Part shown: positions 36,511-45,743 of the stretch, piece by piece | How the letters are laid out: the number at the start of each line of letters is the position of its first letter | Position numbering within the stretch: position 1 is the stretch's first letter | From: Desulfovibrio sp. Marseille-P6017 | GTDB lineage: Bacteria > Bacillota_A > Clostridia > Peptostreptococcales > Peptostreptococcaceae | DNA: 64,000 bases | Reading direction: 5' to 3' | NCBI GenBank assembly: GCA_900604495.1 | Contig: UWOR01000015.1 | Span: 1 to 64,000 of the forward strand | Program-made: the position numbers and the translations under genes | Notes under the pieces: generated by a model | Database searches by the model: none | The model's input: the letters and a program-made list of their open reading frames with translations, nothing else | What the model was told of the DNA's origin: nothing

Positions 36511-36966
36511 TTATTCTCCATATATATTTAAAGAGAATCCTTCTTCTAATACTTTTTTTGCATATTCTTTTGCTCCAAATAAAGATAGATCCTTATAGTT
36601 ACCACATTCAATTGGTGTAGCAGCTGGAACTTCTGTTGAATCTATTACCATTTTCAATGCTTTTTCTAGACCAATTTTAATTACAGACGAATCTACATCA
36701 TCCCATACTATAAGATAGAATCCTGTTCTACATCCCATTGGAGATAAATCAATTATATTATCTAGTGTTTCTCTTAAATATGTTGCCAATAAATGTTCCA
36801 ATGCATGCATAGCAGCTGTCCCAAATGATTCTACATTAGGCTGTAAGAATCGCAAATCAAATTTACTTACCTTATCACCTTTTAATCCATCTAAAACACA
36901 ACATTTTCTAACATACGGTGCTTTAACCTTTGTATGATCTAATTTAAAACTTTCTACTTTTTGCAT
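36511..36966 (-). CDS. luxS: S-ribosylhomocysteine lyase
   Basis: Splits S-ribosylhomocysteine to homocysteine and the AI-2 precursor DPD. The 151-aa protein has the metal site HALEHLLAT (HxxEH, about residue 55), the catalytic Cys in SPMGCRTGFYLIVWD and the third ligand Cys in ATPIECGNYKDLSL. AAGGGGGAT precedes the ATG. The homocysteine product would normally feed MetH, whose downstream gene is broken here. The leader has a promoter at 37086-37114 and an unexplained hairpin. Confidence 0.96.
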   Translation of the reverse strand: MQKVESFKLDHTKVKAPYVRKCCVLDGLKGDKVSKFDLRFLQPNVESFGTAAMHALEHLLATYLRETLDNIIDLSPMGCRTGFYLIVWDDVDSSVIKIGLEKALKMVIDSTEVPAATPIECGNYKDLSLFGAKEYAKKVLEEGFSLNIYGE

Positions 36967-37038
36967 TTAAAATCCCCCTTATTATAAATTTTATTTCCAT
37001 AGAAATATTATAAATAGTTTTATATTTTTATACATAAA

Positions 37039-37065
37039 AACGTCTAAAGTATTTCTTTAGACGTT
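37039..37065 (-). promoter_or_regulatory. terminator-like hairpin in the luxS leader
   Basis: On the minus strand AACGTCTAAAG and CTTTAGACGTT pair around AAATA, followed by TTTTATG. It begins about 15 nt after the predicted luxS transcription start, so it lies within the leader and not after another gene. Confidence 0.65.
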
Positions 37066-37085
37066 AAAATATTCAGTTTACATGA

Positions 37086-37114
37086 ATTATATATCACTTT
37101 ATATCCAATGTAAA
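37086..37114 (-). promoter_or_regulatory. sigma-A promoter of luxS
   Basis: On the minus strand: TTTACA (37109-37114), a 17-nt spacer, TATAAT (37086-37091). The predicted start is near 37079. Confidence 0.7.
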
Positions 37115-37218
37115 TATTTTAATTTTTTAAAAATTCATTCTAATTGTTCATATTATTTAATTTTGTTATAATATTTGCATCGTTTAGATTTTACTTTCTA
37201 AAAAGGAGGAAGACATAT

Positions 37219-37938
37219 ATGCAAAAGTTACTTAGCAAAGCACGTCAAGCAATAAAAGATTTTAATATGATACAAGAGAATGATAAAATCGCTGTTGGTT
37301 TATCAGGCGGAAAAGATAGCCTTACATTACTTCATATATTAAAAAATTACCAAAGATTTTCACCAGAAAAATTTGAATTAATCGCAATTACTTTAAATCC
37401 TGGAGGAGTGGATAATTCACCTTTATATAAATTATGTGAGGATTTAGATATACCATTTTATGAGGTACAAACAGATATAAAGGAAATTGTATTTGATATA
37501 AGAAAAGAAAAAAATCCATGTTCTTTATGTGCAAATTTAAGACGTGGAGCCTTAAATGATAATGCAAAAAAATTAGGATGTAACAAGGTTGCATTAGGTC
37601 ATCATAAAGATGATGCAATTGAAACATTTTTATTGTCTATGTTATATGAGGGAAGAGTAAATTGCTTTTCTCCAAAAACACATATGGACAGACAAGATTT
37701 AACAATAATAAGACCTATGGTTTATATAGATGAATATATGACTAAAAAAGCTGCAAAAGACTTTAATTATCCAATTATAAAAAACCCTTGTCCTGCAGAC
37801 GGTAAAACTAATAGACAAGATATTAAAGAACTTATATCAAATTTAAATAAAGAAATTCCTGGTTCTAAAAAAAATATTTTTGGTGCTTTAAATAATTCTG
37901 AAAGACTATTTATTTGGGATAAAGAAAAGATAAAATAA
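37219..37938 (+). CDS. TtcA-like PP-loop ATPase, probable tRNA thiolation enzyme
   Basis: A 239-aa N-type ATP pyrophosphatase with the PP-loop AVGLSGGKDSLTLLHIL (about residue 25), the metal-cluster CxxC pair NPCSLCANLRRGA (about 100), LGHHKDDAIETFLLSML, and the C-terminal IIKNPCPADGKTNRQ whose Cys is the third cluster ligand. This matches the TtcA family, which thiolates tRNA position 32. The start is the ATG after AGGAGGAAGA; an upstream TTG extension is not supported. It is convergent with the DUF488 gene. Confidence 0.88.
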   Translation: MQKLLSKARQAIKDFNMIQENDKIAVGLSGGKDSLTLLHILKNYQRFSPEKFELIAITLNPGGVDNSPLYKLCEDLDIPFYEVQTDIKEIVFDIRKEKNPCSLCANLRRGALNDNAKKLGCNKVALGHHKDDAIETFLLSMLYEGRVNCFSPKTHMDRQDLTIIRPMVYIDEYMTKKAAKDFNYPIIKNPCPADGKTNRQDIKELISNLNKEIPGSKKNIFGALNNSERLFIWDKEKIK

Positions 37939-37944
37939 ATTATA

Positions 37945-37971
37945 AAAGGCGAGTATAATTACTCGCCTATA
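37945..37971. terminator. terminator between convergent genes
   Basis: AGGCGAGTA/TACTCGCCT hairpin with a T-rich tail best on the minus strand. Confidence 0.75.
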
Positions 37972-38576
37972 TGTTCTATCCTATATCCAATATCTTTATT
38001 AGCCATTCTATATGCTTCATCTATCATTTCTTCTCTAGAAAGTGATGGTCCAATTAAATTCTCTATTGTTATTTGATGTCTATTTTCAAAATACTTATCT
38101 AATATTCTTTCTTCTATATATCTTTGATTTTTTATAGTGTAATCATCTAATATATGATTTATTTTAAAACCATGCTTTTCAAGTTCTCTTCCAAGTAAAA
38201 TCGATCTATGGCATCTTATAGGGTCTTGCATTGCACCTAAAAGAACTATCCTATAACCTTTTTTACATCCATTTTTTAATCTCTTAATTCCATTAATAAA
38301 ATCTTCTTCTTTTACAACCTTTTCAAAATCTGAATAACCTTCTTTATTATATGATATTTTATTTTCTCTTTTAGCTGCAAACTCTTTTGCCATGTAAATA
38401 TACACATACCCAGACTTAATTAAAGTATTTTTTATATTATCTTTATTATATTGAATATTATACTTAGAATAGGGTGTTCCTCTTATATCTACAACGCAAT
38501 TTATATTATAAAATTTAAGCATGTCTATAAGCTTATCAATTGAGTAATTTGAATGTCCTATTGTAAATATATCCAT
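37959..38576 (-). CDS. DUF488 domain protein
   Basis: A 205-aa protein with the DUF488 pattern: IFTIGHSNYSIDKLIDML at the N-terminus, VVDIRGTPYSKYN, and a MQDPIRCHRSILLGRELEKHG segment where the Cys-His-Arg triad is conserved. The family is widespread and its activity is not established. The start ATG has a weak Shine-Dalgarno. It is apparently monocistronic. Confidence 0.85.
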   Translation of the reverse strand: MDIFTIGHSNYSIDKLIDMLKFYNINCVVDIRGTPYSKYNIQYNKDNIKNTLIKSGYVYIYMAKEFAAKRENKISYNKEGYSDFEKVVKEEDFINGIKRLKNGCKKGYRIVLLGAMQDPIRCHRSILLGRELEKHGFKINHILDDYTIKNQRYIEERILDKYFENRHQITIENLIGPSLSREEMIDEAYRMANKDIGYRIEHIGE

Positions 38577-38671
38577 AGCATTTACCTCTTTATTTTAATA
38601 AAATATCTTTATTTAAAATTATATATTTCACATCTATTCTAAATCATTCCTATTATTCTCTATTTCTATTC

Positions 38672-38716
38672 TAAAAAATATCTTAGGTTTTCATATGAAA
38701 CTCTAAGATATTTTTT
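38672..38716 (-). terminator. intrinsic terminator after the ferredoxin gene
   Basis: AAATATCTTAG and CTAAGATATTT pair, with an inner TTTCAT/ATGAAA, followed by T residues on the minus strand. Confidence 0.9.
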
Positions 38717-38737
38717 GTTAAATTATTTATTAAATTA

Positions 38738-38926
38738 TTATTCAACAGTTATAGCAGAAACAGGACAACTATCTTGAGCATCAACAGCTAAATCTTGTAA
38801 TTCTGAATTTAGTTCACCTTCTATAGCAACTGCTAAACCATCATCATCCATATCAAATACATCTGGGCATATACCTGTACATGCTCCACATCCTATACAT
38901 ATGTCTTTATCTACAAATGCCTTCAT
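38738..38926 (-). CDS. 4Fe-4S ferredoxin, 62 aa
   Basis: Small electron carrier with one [4Fe-4S] cluster. The ligands are CIGCGACTGICP (about residues 10-21) and the Cys of DSCPVSAI near the C-terminus. The rest is acidic, as is usual. AGGAGGATTT precedes the ATG. The second cluster of 2[4Fe-4S] clostridial ferredoxins is absent. Redox partners are not identifiable from the neighbours. Confidence 0.95.
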   Translation of the reverse strand: MKAFVDKDICIGCGACTGICPDVFDMDDDGLAVAIEGELNSELQDLAVDAQDSCPVSAITVE

Positions 38927-39045
38927 TTTGAAATCCTCCTAAGTATAAATTATTTCAATATTATATTTATCCTTATTTTTTAGACTATAAACATTTTTCT
39001 ATATATTTTATTATAAATTTATTTATAACCATACACATAAATACA

Positions 39046-39600
39046 CTACCTTGTATATACAATTATATTTTGAAACTTACATTTACCTTTTCCAATATTA
39101 GTATACATGTGGTTTATATTTGCAAAAAATCTTACTGCTTTCCCTTTGTTCAATATTATATAATCACAACCAAGTTTAATTTCTAAATCACCATCATTTA
39201 CAATAACGTACTCTTCTACTCCATCAATATGATTAGATGATTTGTGAACACATCCTTCTTCTAATTCTATATTTAAAATTTCAAACTTATTATTTATATC
39301 AAATGGAAAAATCGTATAAATTTTCATATTTCCATTCTCTTCTGATATAGGTTTTATATTTTTATAATTTACTATTTCATACTTAGCTTTATTTTTTTCC
39401 ATAAATGATGAAAATGGGACTTTCAATCCTGTTGATATTTTCCATAATGTTGATATAGTTGGATTAGACTTTCCACGTTCAATTTGACCTAACATAGATT
39501 TACTAACTCCTGTAATTGAAGATACTTCATCTAAGCTTAAATTTCTTTCGTTTCTTATTTTATATAAATTAGCACTAATTATTGAGTTTAATTCTTCCAT
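39046..39600 (-). CDS. XRE family regulator with C-terminal cupin domain
   Basis: The helix-turn-helix occupies residues 10-65 (LSLDEVSSITGVSKSMLGQI, GKSNPTISTLWKISTGLKVP). A cupin follows, with HKSSNHIDGVEEYVIVNDGD and ANINHMYTNIGKGKC. Such regulators often sense a small metabolite in the cupin. It is divergent from the transporter gene at 39729, with palindromes between them, so it probably controls that gene and itself. Confidence 0.9.
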   Translation of the reverse strand: MEELNSIISANLYKIRNERNLSLDEVSSITGVSKSMLGQIERGKSNPTISTLWKISTGLKVPFSSFMEKNKAKYEIVNYKNIKPISEENGNMKIYTIFPFDINNKFEILNIELEEGCVHKSSNHIDGVEEYVIVNDGDLEIKLGCDYIILNKGKAVRFFANINHMYTNIGKGKCKFQNIIVYTR

Positions 39601-39618
39601 AAATCCTCCCTTGCCTTT

Positions 39619-39657
39619 GTGCGTTATATTGCACTTTTGTATTTTATAATGTACAAT
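39619..39657 (+). promoter_or_regulatory. divergent promoter with overlapping palindromes
   Basis: Plus-strand promoter: TTGCAC (39629-39634), a 17-nt spacer, TACAAT (39652-39657). GTGCGTTATATTGCAC (39619-39634) is an imperfect palindrome covering the -35, and TTGTA/TACAA arms (39637-39656) cover the spacer and -10. A bound XRE regulator here would block transcription. Confidence 0.5.
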
Positions 39658-39728
39658 ATTAAGCTGAATCGTATAATAAAATTATACATATTATACTATA
39701 ATTTAATTAAATTTTAAGGAGGATATAA

Positions 39729-40664
39729 ATGAAAAAAGCATTAATTTATGGAATAGTTTCTTCAATATTCTTTGCTTTTACATTCATACTCAACAGTAGC
39801 ATGAATATTTCTGTAGGAAACTGGATGTGGAGTTCATCACTAAGATACATATTTATGTTACCAGTATTATATATTATCGTACTAAAACAAAAAGGAATTC
39901 ATAGGGTCTTAAATTCAATTAAAAACGACACTTCATATTGGTTAATTTGGAGTACAATAGGATTCGGATTATTTTATGTTCCACTTACATTTGCTTCGTC
40001 TTACGGTCAATCTTGGCTAGTTGCTGGTTGCTGGCAAATAACTATAATTGCAGGTATATTATTGACACCTCTATTTAAACAAAAAATTCCTATCAAGAGT
40101 TTACTAATGTCTTGTATTATACTGTTAGGAGTATTTTTAATTCAATATGAACAAGCTACATATGTTAATCTAAATCAGGTTTTATTGTCAATAATTCCAA
40201 TTTTAATGGCAGCATTTGCTTATCCATTAGGAAATAGAAAAATGATGTCTATATGTAATAATTCTCTAACTACTACAGAAAGAGTCTTTGGTATGACCTT
40301 ATGTAGTATGCCATTTTGGATAATAATTTCATCTTTTGCTTATTCCTATGTTGGTTTTCCTAGTTATAGTCAAATTATACAATCTATGATAGTTGCTATT
40401 TTTTCTGGTGTAATTGCTACAATATTATTTTTTAAGGCTACAGAACTAGTTAAAAATAATTCTTCTCAATTGGCAATTATTGAAGCTACACAGTCTGGAG
40501 AAGTTATTTTTGCTATATTAGGAGAGGTATTTATGCTTGGTGGTAGTATTCCTACACTAAATGGCCTTATAGGTTTAGCTATAATAGTATTAGGTATGAT
40601 CTTAAATAGCATTAGCTCATCAAAACCTAAAAATGATTCAACTTCTAATTTAAATCTCAACTAG
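39729..40664 (+). CDS. multidrug resistance efflux transporter family protein (DMT-like)
   Basis: A 311-aa membrane protein with about ten hydrophobic segments and two similar halves. It matches the multidrug-resistance efflux transporter family related to EmrE/DMT (for example NWMWSSSLRYIFMLPVLYII, GQSWLVAGCWQITIIAG, IIEATQSGEVIFAILGE). The substrate is unknown. AAGGAGGAT precedes the ATG. Divergent from the XRE-cupin regulator. Confidence 0.85.
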   Translation: MKKALIYGIVSSIFFAFTFILNSSMNISVGNWMWSSSLRYIFMLPVLYIIVLKQKGIHRVLNSIKNDTSYWLIWSTIGFGLFYVPLTFASSYGQSWLVAGCWQITIIAGILLTPLFKQKIPIKSLLMSCIILLGVFLIQYEQATYVNLNQVLLSIIPILMAAFAYPLGNRKMMSICNNSLTTTERVFGMTLCSMPFWIIISSFAYSYVGFPSYSQIIQSMIVAIFSGVIATILFFKATELVKNNSSQLAIIEATQSGEVIFAILGEVFMLGGSIPTLNGLIGLAIIVLGMILNSISSSKPKNDSTSNLNLN

Positions 40665-40752
40665 TATAGCTCTTTATATTTAATAACTTCTCATAATTTA
40701 TCTTACCTAGGGACAACCTAATTATAAGGTTATTCTTATAAGGAGGTAATTT

Positions 40753-41796
40753 ATGAGAATTTTAAAGTATATGCTTATATTTATACCTATAAGCTTTATA
40801 GCTAAATTTATGAATGCATCTGGCTCTATAATGTTCTTATTATCATGCCTATCTATAATTCCACTTGCAGGTCTTATGGGTGAAGGCACAGAAGAAATTT
40901 CATTTTACTCAGGACCTAAAATAGGTGGTTTTTTAAATGGTACATTTGGCAATGCAACCGAACTTATAATCTCATTTTTCGCTCTTAAAGAAGGTTTATT
41001 TGAAGTCGTTAAATCATCTATTGCTGGAGCTGTTATAGGAAACATATTATTAGTAATCGGTGCTAGTATGTTAGCTGGTGGATTAAAATATAAAACACAA
41101 AAATTTAATCAAAAGGTAACTGAAGTTACTTCAAGTATGTTATTATTTGCAGTTCTCGGATTGTGTATTCCAGCTATATTTACACATACAGTTGATCCAA
41201 GTTTATTAAATACTAGATATGAAGGTTTAAGTATTTTTGTTGCTATTGTAATGATTATTATATACGCTTTAAGCTTACTATTTTCATTTAACACTCATAA
41301 AGATATATATATCAATGAAGAAAAAGATAGTGAATCATCTAAATGGGCACTAAAAAAATCTATATTTATACTAGTTATATCAACTGTTTTAATAGCAGTT
41401 GAAAGTGAATTCTTAGTAAATGGTATTGAACCTATAACAGCTAGTTTAGGATGGAGTGAGTTTTTTGTAGGTATAATTTTAATACCTATAATAGGAAATG
41501 CCGCTGAACATAGTACGGCTATAGTTATGGCTAGAAAAGATAAAATGGATGTTGCTTTAGAAATCGCTATTGGGTCTAGTTTACAAATAATATTATTCGT
41601 GGCGCCTATATTAATATTTTTAAGATTAATATTTACCCCTATGAGCATTGTATTTAATGAATTTGAATTAGTTGCACTAATAGCCTCAGTAGTAATAGCA
41701 AATAGAGTTTCTCATGATGGTGAATCTAATTGGTTAGAGGGGATTCAGCTTTTAGCTGTATATCTAATAATTGCAGCTTCATTCTTTATCTTATAA
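40753..41796 (+). CDS. calcium/proton (cation) exchanger
   Basis: A 347-aa CaCA-family antiporter with about eleven membrane segments. The two alpha-repeat motifs are clear: NGTFGNATELIISFFALKEG (about residue 65) and IIGNAAEHSTAIVMARKDKM (about 250). It exports Ca2+, or another divalent ion, in exchange for protons. AAGGAGGTAA precedes the ATG. A small AACCT/AGGTT hairpin lies just upstream, of unknown meaning. It ends at a terminator shared with the convergent gene. Confidence 0.93.
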   Translation: MRILKYMLIFIPISFIAKFMNASGSIMFLLSCLSIIPLAGLMGEGTEEISFYSGPKIGGFLNGTFGNATELIISFFALKEGLFEVVKSSIAGAVIGNILLVIGASMLAGGLKYKTQKFNQKVTEVTSSMLLFAVLGLCIPAIFTHTVDPSLLNTRYEGLSIFVAIVMIIIYALSLLFSFNTHKDIYINEEKDSESSKWALKKSIFILVISTVLIAVESEFLVNGIEPITASLGWSEFFVGIILIPIIGNAAEHSTAIVMARKDKMDVALEIAIGSSLQIILFVAPILIFLRLIFTPMSIVFNEFELVALIASVVIANRVSHDGESNWLEGIQLLAVYLIIAASFFIL

Positions 41797-41800
41797 AATA

Positions 41801-41838
41801 AAAAAGATGGTTATGATAATCCATTTCCATCTTTTTTT
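41801..41838. terminator. bidirectional terminator between the exchanger and PhnA-like genes
   Basis: AAAAAGATGG and CCATCTTTTT pair around a 16-nt loop, with T runs on both strands. Confidence 0.85.
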
Positions 41839-41845
41839 CAATTTA

Positions 41846-42187
41846 TTAAGCTTTTTTAACAACTGAAGATTTTAGTTTCATAGCTCCGAAACCATCTATT
41901 TTACATTCTATATCATGTCCATCAGCAGCATCTGGTATTAAACGTATACTTTTTACTTTTGTTCCAATTTTTATAGATGAAGAACTTCCTTTTACTTTAA
42001 GGTCTTTTATTACTGTTACAGCATCTCCATCATTTAATATGTTTCCATTTGCATCCTTTATAACACTTGTTTCCTCAGCTTCTGATGCTGAAGGGTTCCA
42101 TTCATGTGCACATTCTGGACATACTAAAAGACTTCCATCTTCATAAGTGTATTCTGAGTTACATTTTGGACAATTTGGTAAATTCAT
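41846..42187 (-). CDS. PhnA-like zinc ribbon protein (YjdM family)
   Basis: A 113-aa protein with an N-terminal zinc ribbon ([20 protein letters not shown], about residues 5-27) and a C-terminal strand-rich domain ([20 protein letters not shown]). The start is ATG 42187 after CGGAGG; an upstream ATG at 42217 lies before that Shine-Dalgarno. Despite the PhnA name this family is not phosphonoacetate hydrolase, and its role is unclear. Confidence 0.9.
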   Translation of the reverse strand: MNLPNCPKCNSEYTYEDGSLLVCPECAHEWNPSASEAEETSVIKDANGNILNDGDAVTVIKDLKVKGSSSSIKIGTKVKSIRLIPDAADGHDIECKIDGFGAMKLKSSVVKKA

Positions 42188-42301
42188 AATTGCATTTCCT
42201 CCGTTCATCGTTGTCATTTTTAATTCTTTTACAGGTATTTATAATATCATATTCTCATAAGATTGACAAACTATCCTGCTAACTATATTTTATGTTATAT
42301 A

Positions 42302-42892
42302 TTAAAAATTATATATATTTGCATCTTCGTCTTTTTCTGATTTTTCACCTTCATTTGTATTAACTGAACCAATTTTAGCAATCATTAATTCCTCATTAAT
42401 ATCTGCTTTTACACTCTTAGGTATATTTATATCTTTAACTAGTATTTGATCACCGTATTCTAACTCAGATACATTTATTTCTATATTTTGTGGTATTTCA
42501 CTTGCTTCTCCTTGTAATGGTATCTCCGAAATAAAATCTTCTATTAACAATCGTCTTGATTCTAATCCTTCTTGACCTATAAAATTAACTGGTACTTTTA
42601 ATTTTATGGTCTCACCCTTTTTTATACATTGGAAATCTATATGTATTATATTTCCAAAAGGATCTCTTTGTAACTCTTTAATTACACACTTTTTTATATC
42701 CCCATTTAAGTTTAGATTTAGAATAGAACTGTCTGTATAGTTTAGTATATTTATCATTTCTCTTTTAGTTATTTTAGCTGATATTGATTTATCTAAATTC
42801 TGTCCATAAAGTATACATGGAATTTCTCCATCATGTCTAACTTTATTTACTTTCTCATCTCTTTTTGTAATATTAAACTCTAAGTTTTTCAT
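42302..42892 (-). CDS. 50S ribosomal protein L25 / general stress protein Ctc
   Basis: 5S rRNA-binding protein of the long Ctc (TL5) form, 196 aa. The N-terminal L25 domain (about 1-90) includes VRHDGEIPCILYGQNLDKSI and IKELQRDPFGNIIHIDF. The C-terminal TL5 domain (about 95-180) contains VPVNFIGQEGLESRR. A charged tail ends the protein. It appears monocistronic. Confidence 0.92.
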   Translation of the reverse strand: MKNLEFNITKRDEKVNKVRHDGEIPCILYGQNLDKSISAKITKREMINILNYTDSSILNLNLNGDIKKCVIKELQRDPFGNIIHIDFQCIKKGETIKLKVPVNFIGQEGLESRRLLIEDFISEIPLQGEASEIPQNIEINVSELEYGDQILVKDINIPKSVKADINEELMIAKIGSVNTNEGEKSEKDEDANIYNF

Positions 42893-43083
42893 AGTAATCC
42901 CTTCCTTACATATCTTTATATTTTACCTACTTTTATATATAGTCTTTTTTGTAATGAAAGATGATTACTTTTATAAAGAAATCTGCACATATATATACCT
43001 ATACTCAAATAAGAGATACTATTCTTTTATTCATAACTTATTTAATTAGAGAAAATTTTATACATTATAATTAAACTCTTCAT

Positions 43084-43124
43084 ATAAAAAGTCTTGGCCA
43101 TTTTATTATGCCAAGACTTTTTAT
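43084..43124 (-). terminator. intrinsic terminator at the end of the hexuronate operon
   Basis: AAAAAGTCTTGGC and GCCAAGACTTTTT pair on the minus strand. It lies about 60 nt after the uxaC stop. Confidence 0.9.
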
Positions 43125-43179
43125 ATATTACTCTACCCTTATCAAAGTAATATATCTTTTTAAATAAATATATTTATAT

Positions 43180-44580
43180 TTAATTCTTTAAATATTTTTC
43201 TATATTGTTATAACATATATTTTCTATAATTTCACCTAATATTTCCATATCATTAGGGTATTCGCCATTATCTACTAAACATCCTATGTAATTACATAAA
43301 ATTCTTCTAAAGTATTCATGTCTAGTATACGATAAAAAGCTTCTTGAGTCTGTAAGCATACCCACAAATTGGCTTATAAGACCCAGTTGAGATAAAGCCA
43401 TCATTTGTCTTTCCATACCATCCTTTTGATCGTTAAACCACCATCCAGAACCAAATTGAATTTTTCCAGAAACTCCTCCGCCTTGGAAATTACCAATCAT
43501 AGTTCCTAAAACTTCATTATCTTTTGGGTTTAAACAATATAATATAGTCTTTGGAAGTTCATATGTCATATCTAATGCATCTAATAATCTAGATAAACCT
43601 GTTGCTATTTCTCCATCATCTATACTATCAAATCCTACATCCGCACCTAACTTTTTAAACATTCTAGTGTTATTATTTCTAAGTGCTCCTATATGTAACT
43701 GCATTACCATATTACGTTTACTATACATTCTTGCTAAACTTATCATAGTTAATGTAAAGTATTTTTCTATCTCTTCTTTAGATAGTTCTTCGTTAGCTAA
43801 AGCCTTTTTTAATATATCATTAACTTCTTCAGCTGTAGCTTCTCTAAAGTAAACTCTCTCTAAAGAATGATCAGTTATTTTACACCCATTTTCAACAAAG
43901 AAATCTAATCTTTTTTCTAGTACTTTTAATAAAGTTTCATAATCATTTATATCTATGTTTTCTGTCTTTCCTAATAAGCTTATATATTCAGAAAATCCTT
44001 CTAATTGTATTTTCAGAACTCTATCAGGTCTAAAACTTGGCCTAACTTCACATTCAAAGCTTTTATCTTTTGATATCTGAATATGATATTCAAGATTATC
44101 TATTGGGTCATCTGTTGTTCCTATATACTTAACATTAGATTTTTTTATCATAGCTCTTGCACTAAATTCATCACTATTTATTATTTTATTACATTTATCC
44201 CATATAAGTTTACAAGTCTTTGGACTTAATGTTTCTTCTATTCCAAAATATCTTTTCAGCTCTAGATGAGACCAGTGATACATTGGATTTCCTATTAAAT
44301 ATGGCATAACCTTTGCAAAAGCTTCAAACTTTTCATAGTCACTAGCATCTCCAGTGATATATTTCTCTTCTATACCAAAACTTCTCATGGTTCTCCATTT
44401 ATAATGGTCGCCACCTAGCCAAATTTCAGTTATATTGTTATACCTCTTATCTTCTGCTATCTCTTTTGGATTTAAGTGACAATGATAGTCACATATAGGC
44501 ATATTTTTAGCATGATTATGATATAAATTTATTGCTGTATCTGTTGATAGTAAGAAATTATCGTCCATGAATTTTCTCAT
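43180..44580 (-). CDS. uxaC: glucuronate (uronate) isomerase
   Basis: Converts glucuronate to fructuronate and galacturonate to tagaturonate. The 466-aa amidohydrolase-fold protein has the metal motif CDYHCHLNPKEIAEDKRYNN near residue 30, GTTDDPIDNLEYH, MQLHIGALRNNNTRM and the C-terminal MLTDSRSFLSYTRHEYFRR. The start is ATG 44580 after GAGGAG; an ATG at 44595 contains the Shine-Dalgarno. Last gene of the operon, with a hairpin between it and uxuA that may lower its expression. Confidence 0.96.
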   Translation of the reverse strand: MRKFMDDNFLLSTDTAINLYHNHAKNMPICDYHCHLNPKEIAEDKRYNNITEIWLGGDHYKWRTMRSFGIEEKYITGDASDYEKFEAFAKVMPYLIGNPMYHWSHLELKRYFGIEETLSPKTCKLIWDKCNKIINSDEFSARAMIKKSNVKYIGTTDDPIDNLEYHIQISKDKSFECEVRPSFRPDRVLKIQLEGFSEYISLLGKTENIDINDYETLLKVLEKRLDFFVENGCKITDHSLERVYFREATAEEVNDILKKALANEELSKEEIEKYFTLTMISLARMYSKRNMVMQLHIGALRNNNTRMFKKLGADVGFDSIDDGEIATGLSRLLDALDMTYELPKTILYCLNPKDNEVLGTMIGNFQGGGVSGKIQFGSGWWFNDQKDGMERQMMALSQLGLISQFVGMLTDSRSFLSYTRHEYFRRILCNYIGCLVDNGEYPNDMEILGEIIENICYNNIEKYLKN

Positions 44581-44609
44581 TTTACTACTCCTCATAAAAT
44601 ATTATTTAA

Positions 44610-44643
44610 AATAAAAGCCCTTGCTAAAACAAGAGCTTTTATT
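44610..44643 (-). terminator. internal terminator-like hairpin between uxuA and uxaC
   Basis: On the minus strand AATAAAAGC and GCTTTTATT enclose CTTG/CAAG, followed by TTTAAATAATATTTT. It looks like an intrinsic terminator inside the operon. Confidence 0.7.
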
Positions 44644-44651
44644 AATTATTA

Positions 44652-45701
44652 TTATTTTTTGCCTTTATTTATAGCTTCTTTAATACCATTTATATATACA
44701 GCTCCTAAAGCTCTATCATATAAACCATATCCTGGTCTTCCAGTTTCACCCCATATCATTCTTCCATGATCTGGTCTGAATGGTCCATCAAAATTATAGT
44801 CACAGTAAGCCTTAACTATTTCATAGAAATCTAATGATCCTTCTTCTGATAAGTGAGCAACTTCATTAAAGCTGCTTTCTCCTGTTATTTTAACATTTCT
44901 TAAATGAGCAAAATGTATTCTATTTCTTTCTTGTCCAAAATGTTTTATCATTTCAACTACATCATTAGTTTTACTTGCACCAAAAGATCCTGTACATAAA
45001 GTAACCCCATTGTAGTAACTATCATATAAGTCTAAGAATCTATCTAAGTTTTCTGTATTTGTTATTATTCTTGGTAGTCCAAATATTGACCATGGTGGAT
45101 CATCTGGATGTATAGCCATTTTAACTTCTTCTTCTTCCGCTGTTGGCATTATTCCTTTTATGAAGTACTCTAAGTTTTCCCAAAGTTTTTCTTCATCAAT
45201 ATCTTTATATTGATCAAGTAATGCACCTAATCCGCCTTCACCATATGAAGTATCCCATCCTGGTAATTCTAATTCCCCTAATGCTGGGTCCATTTTAGCA
45301 ACCTGTTCTTCATCATATATTAAACAAGTTGAACCATCTTCTAACTCATATTCTAAATCAGAACGAGTCCAGTCAAATACTGGCATGAAGTTGTAGCATA
45401 TAGTTTTTATTCCTGCTTTACTTAAGTTTCTTATAGTTTGACAATAGTTTTCTATATATTTATCTCTAGTTGGTAATCCTAACTTTATATCTTCATGTAC
45501 TGGAACACTTTCTATTACAGAAAGTTCTAATCCTGCATTTTCAACCGTTTTCTTTAACTCTAATATTCTCTCTAAAGGCCATACTTCACCTACTGGTATA
45601 TCATATATAGCCGTTACAATGCCTTTCATTCCTGGTATTTGACGTATGTACTCTATTTTAACAGGGTCATCTTGTCCATACCATCTAAATGTCATTTCCA
45701 T
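44652..45701 (-). CDS. uxuA: mannonate dehydratase
   Basis: Dehydrates D-mannonate to 2-keto-3-deoxygluconate. The 349-aa TIM barrel has [20 protein letters not shown] at the start, [18 protein letters not shown] with metal-binding His, [16 protein letters not shown] and [15 protein letters not shown]. The length is typical of Firmicute UxuA. GGAGGAATAG precedes the ATG. It lies between kdgK and uxaC. Confidence 0.96.
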   Translation of the reverse strand: MEMTFRWYGQDDPVKIEYIRQIPGMKGIVTAIYDIPVGEVWPLERILELKKTVENAGLELSVIESVPVHEDIKLGLPTRDKYIENYCQTIRNLSKAGIKTICYNFMPVFDWTRSDLEYELEDGSTCLIYDEEQVAKMDPALGELELPGWDTSYGEGGLGALLDQYKDIDEEKLWENLEYFIKGIMPTAEEEEVKMAIHPDDPPWSIFGLPRIITNTENLDRFLDLYDSYYNGVTLCTGSFGASKTNDVVEMIKHFGQERNRIHFAHLRNVKITGESSFNEVAHLSEEGSLDFYEIVKAYCDYNFDGPFRPDHGRMIWGETGRPGYGLYDRALGAVYINGIKEAINKGKK

Positions 45702-45743
45702 AGATACTATTCCTCCTAATTATATATATATATTCCTTTATAT

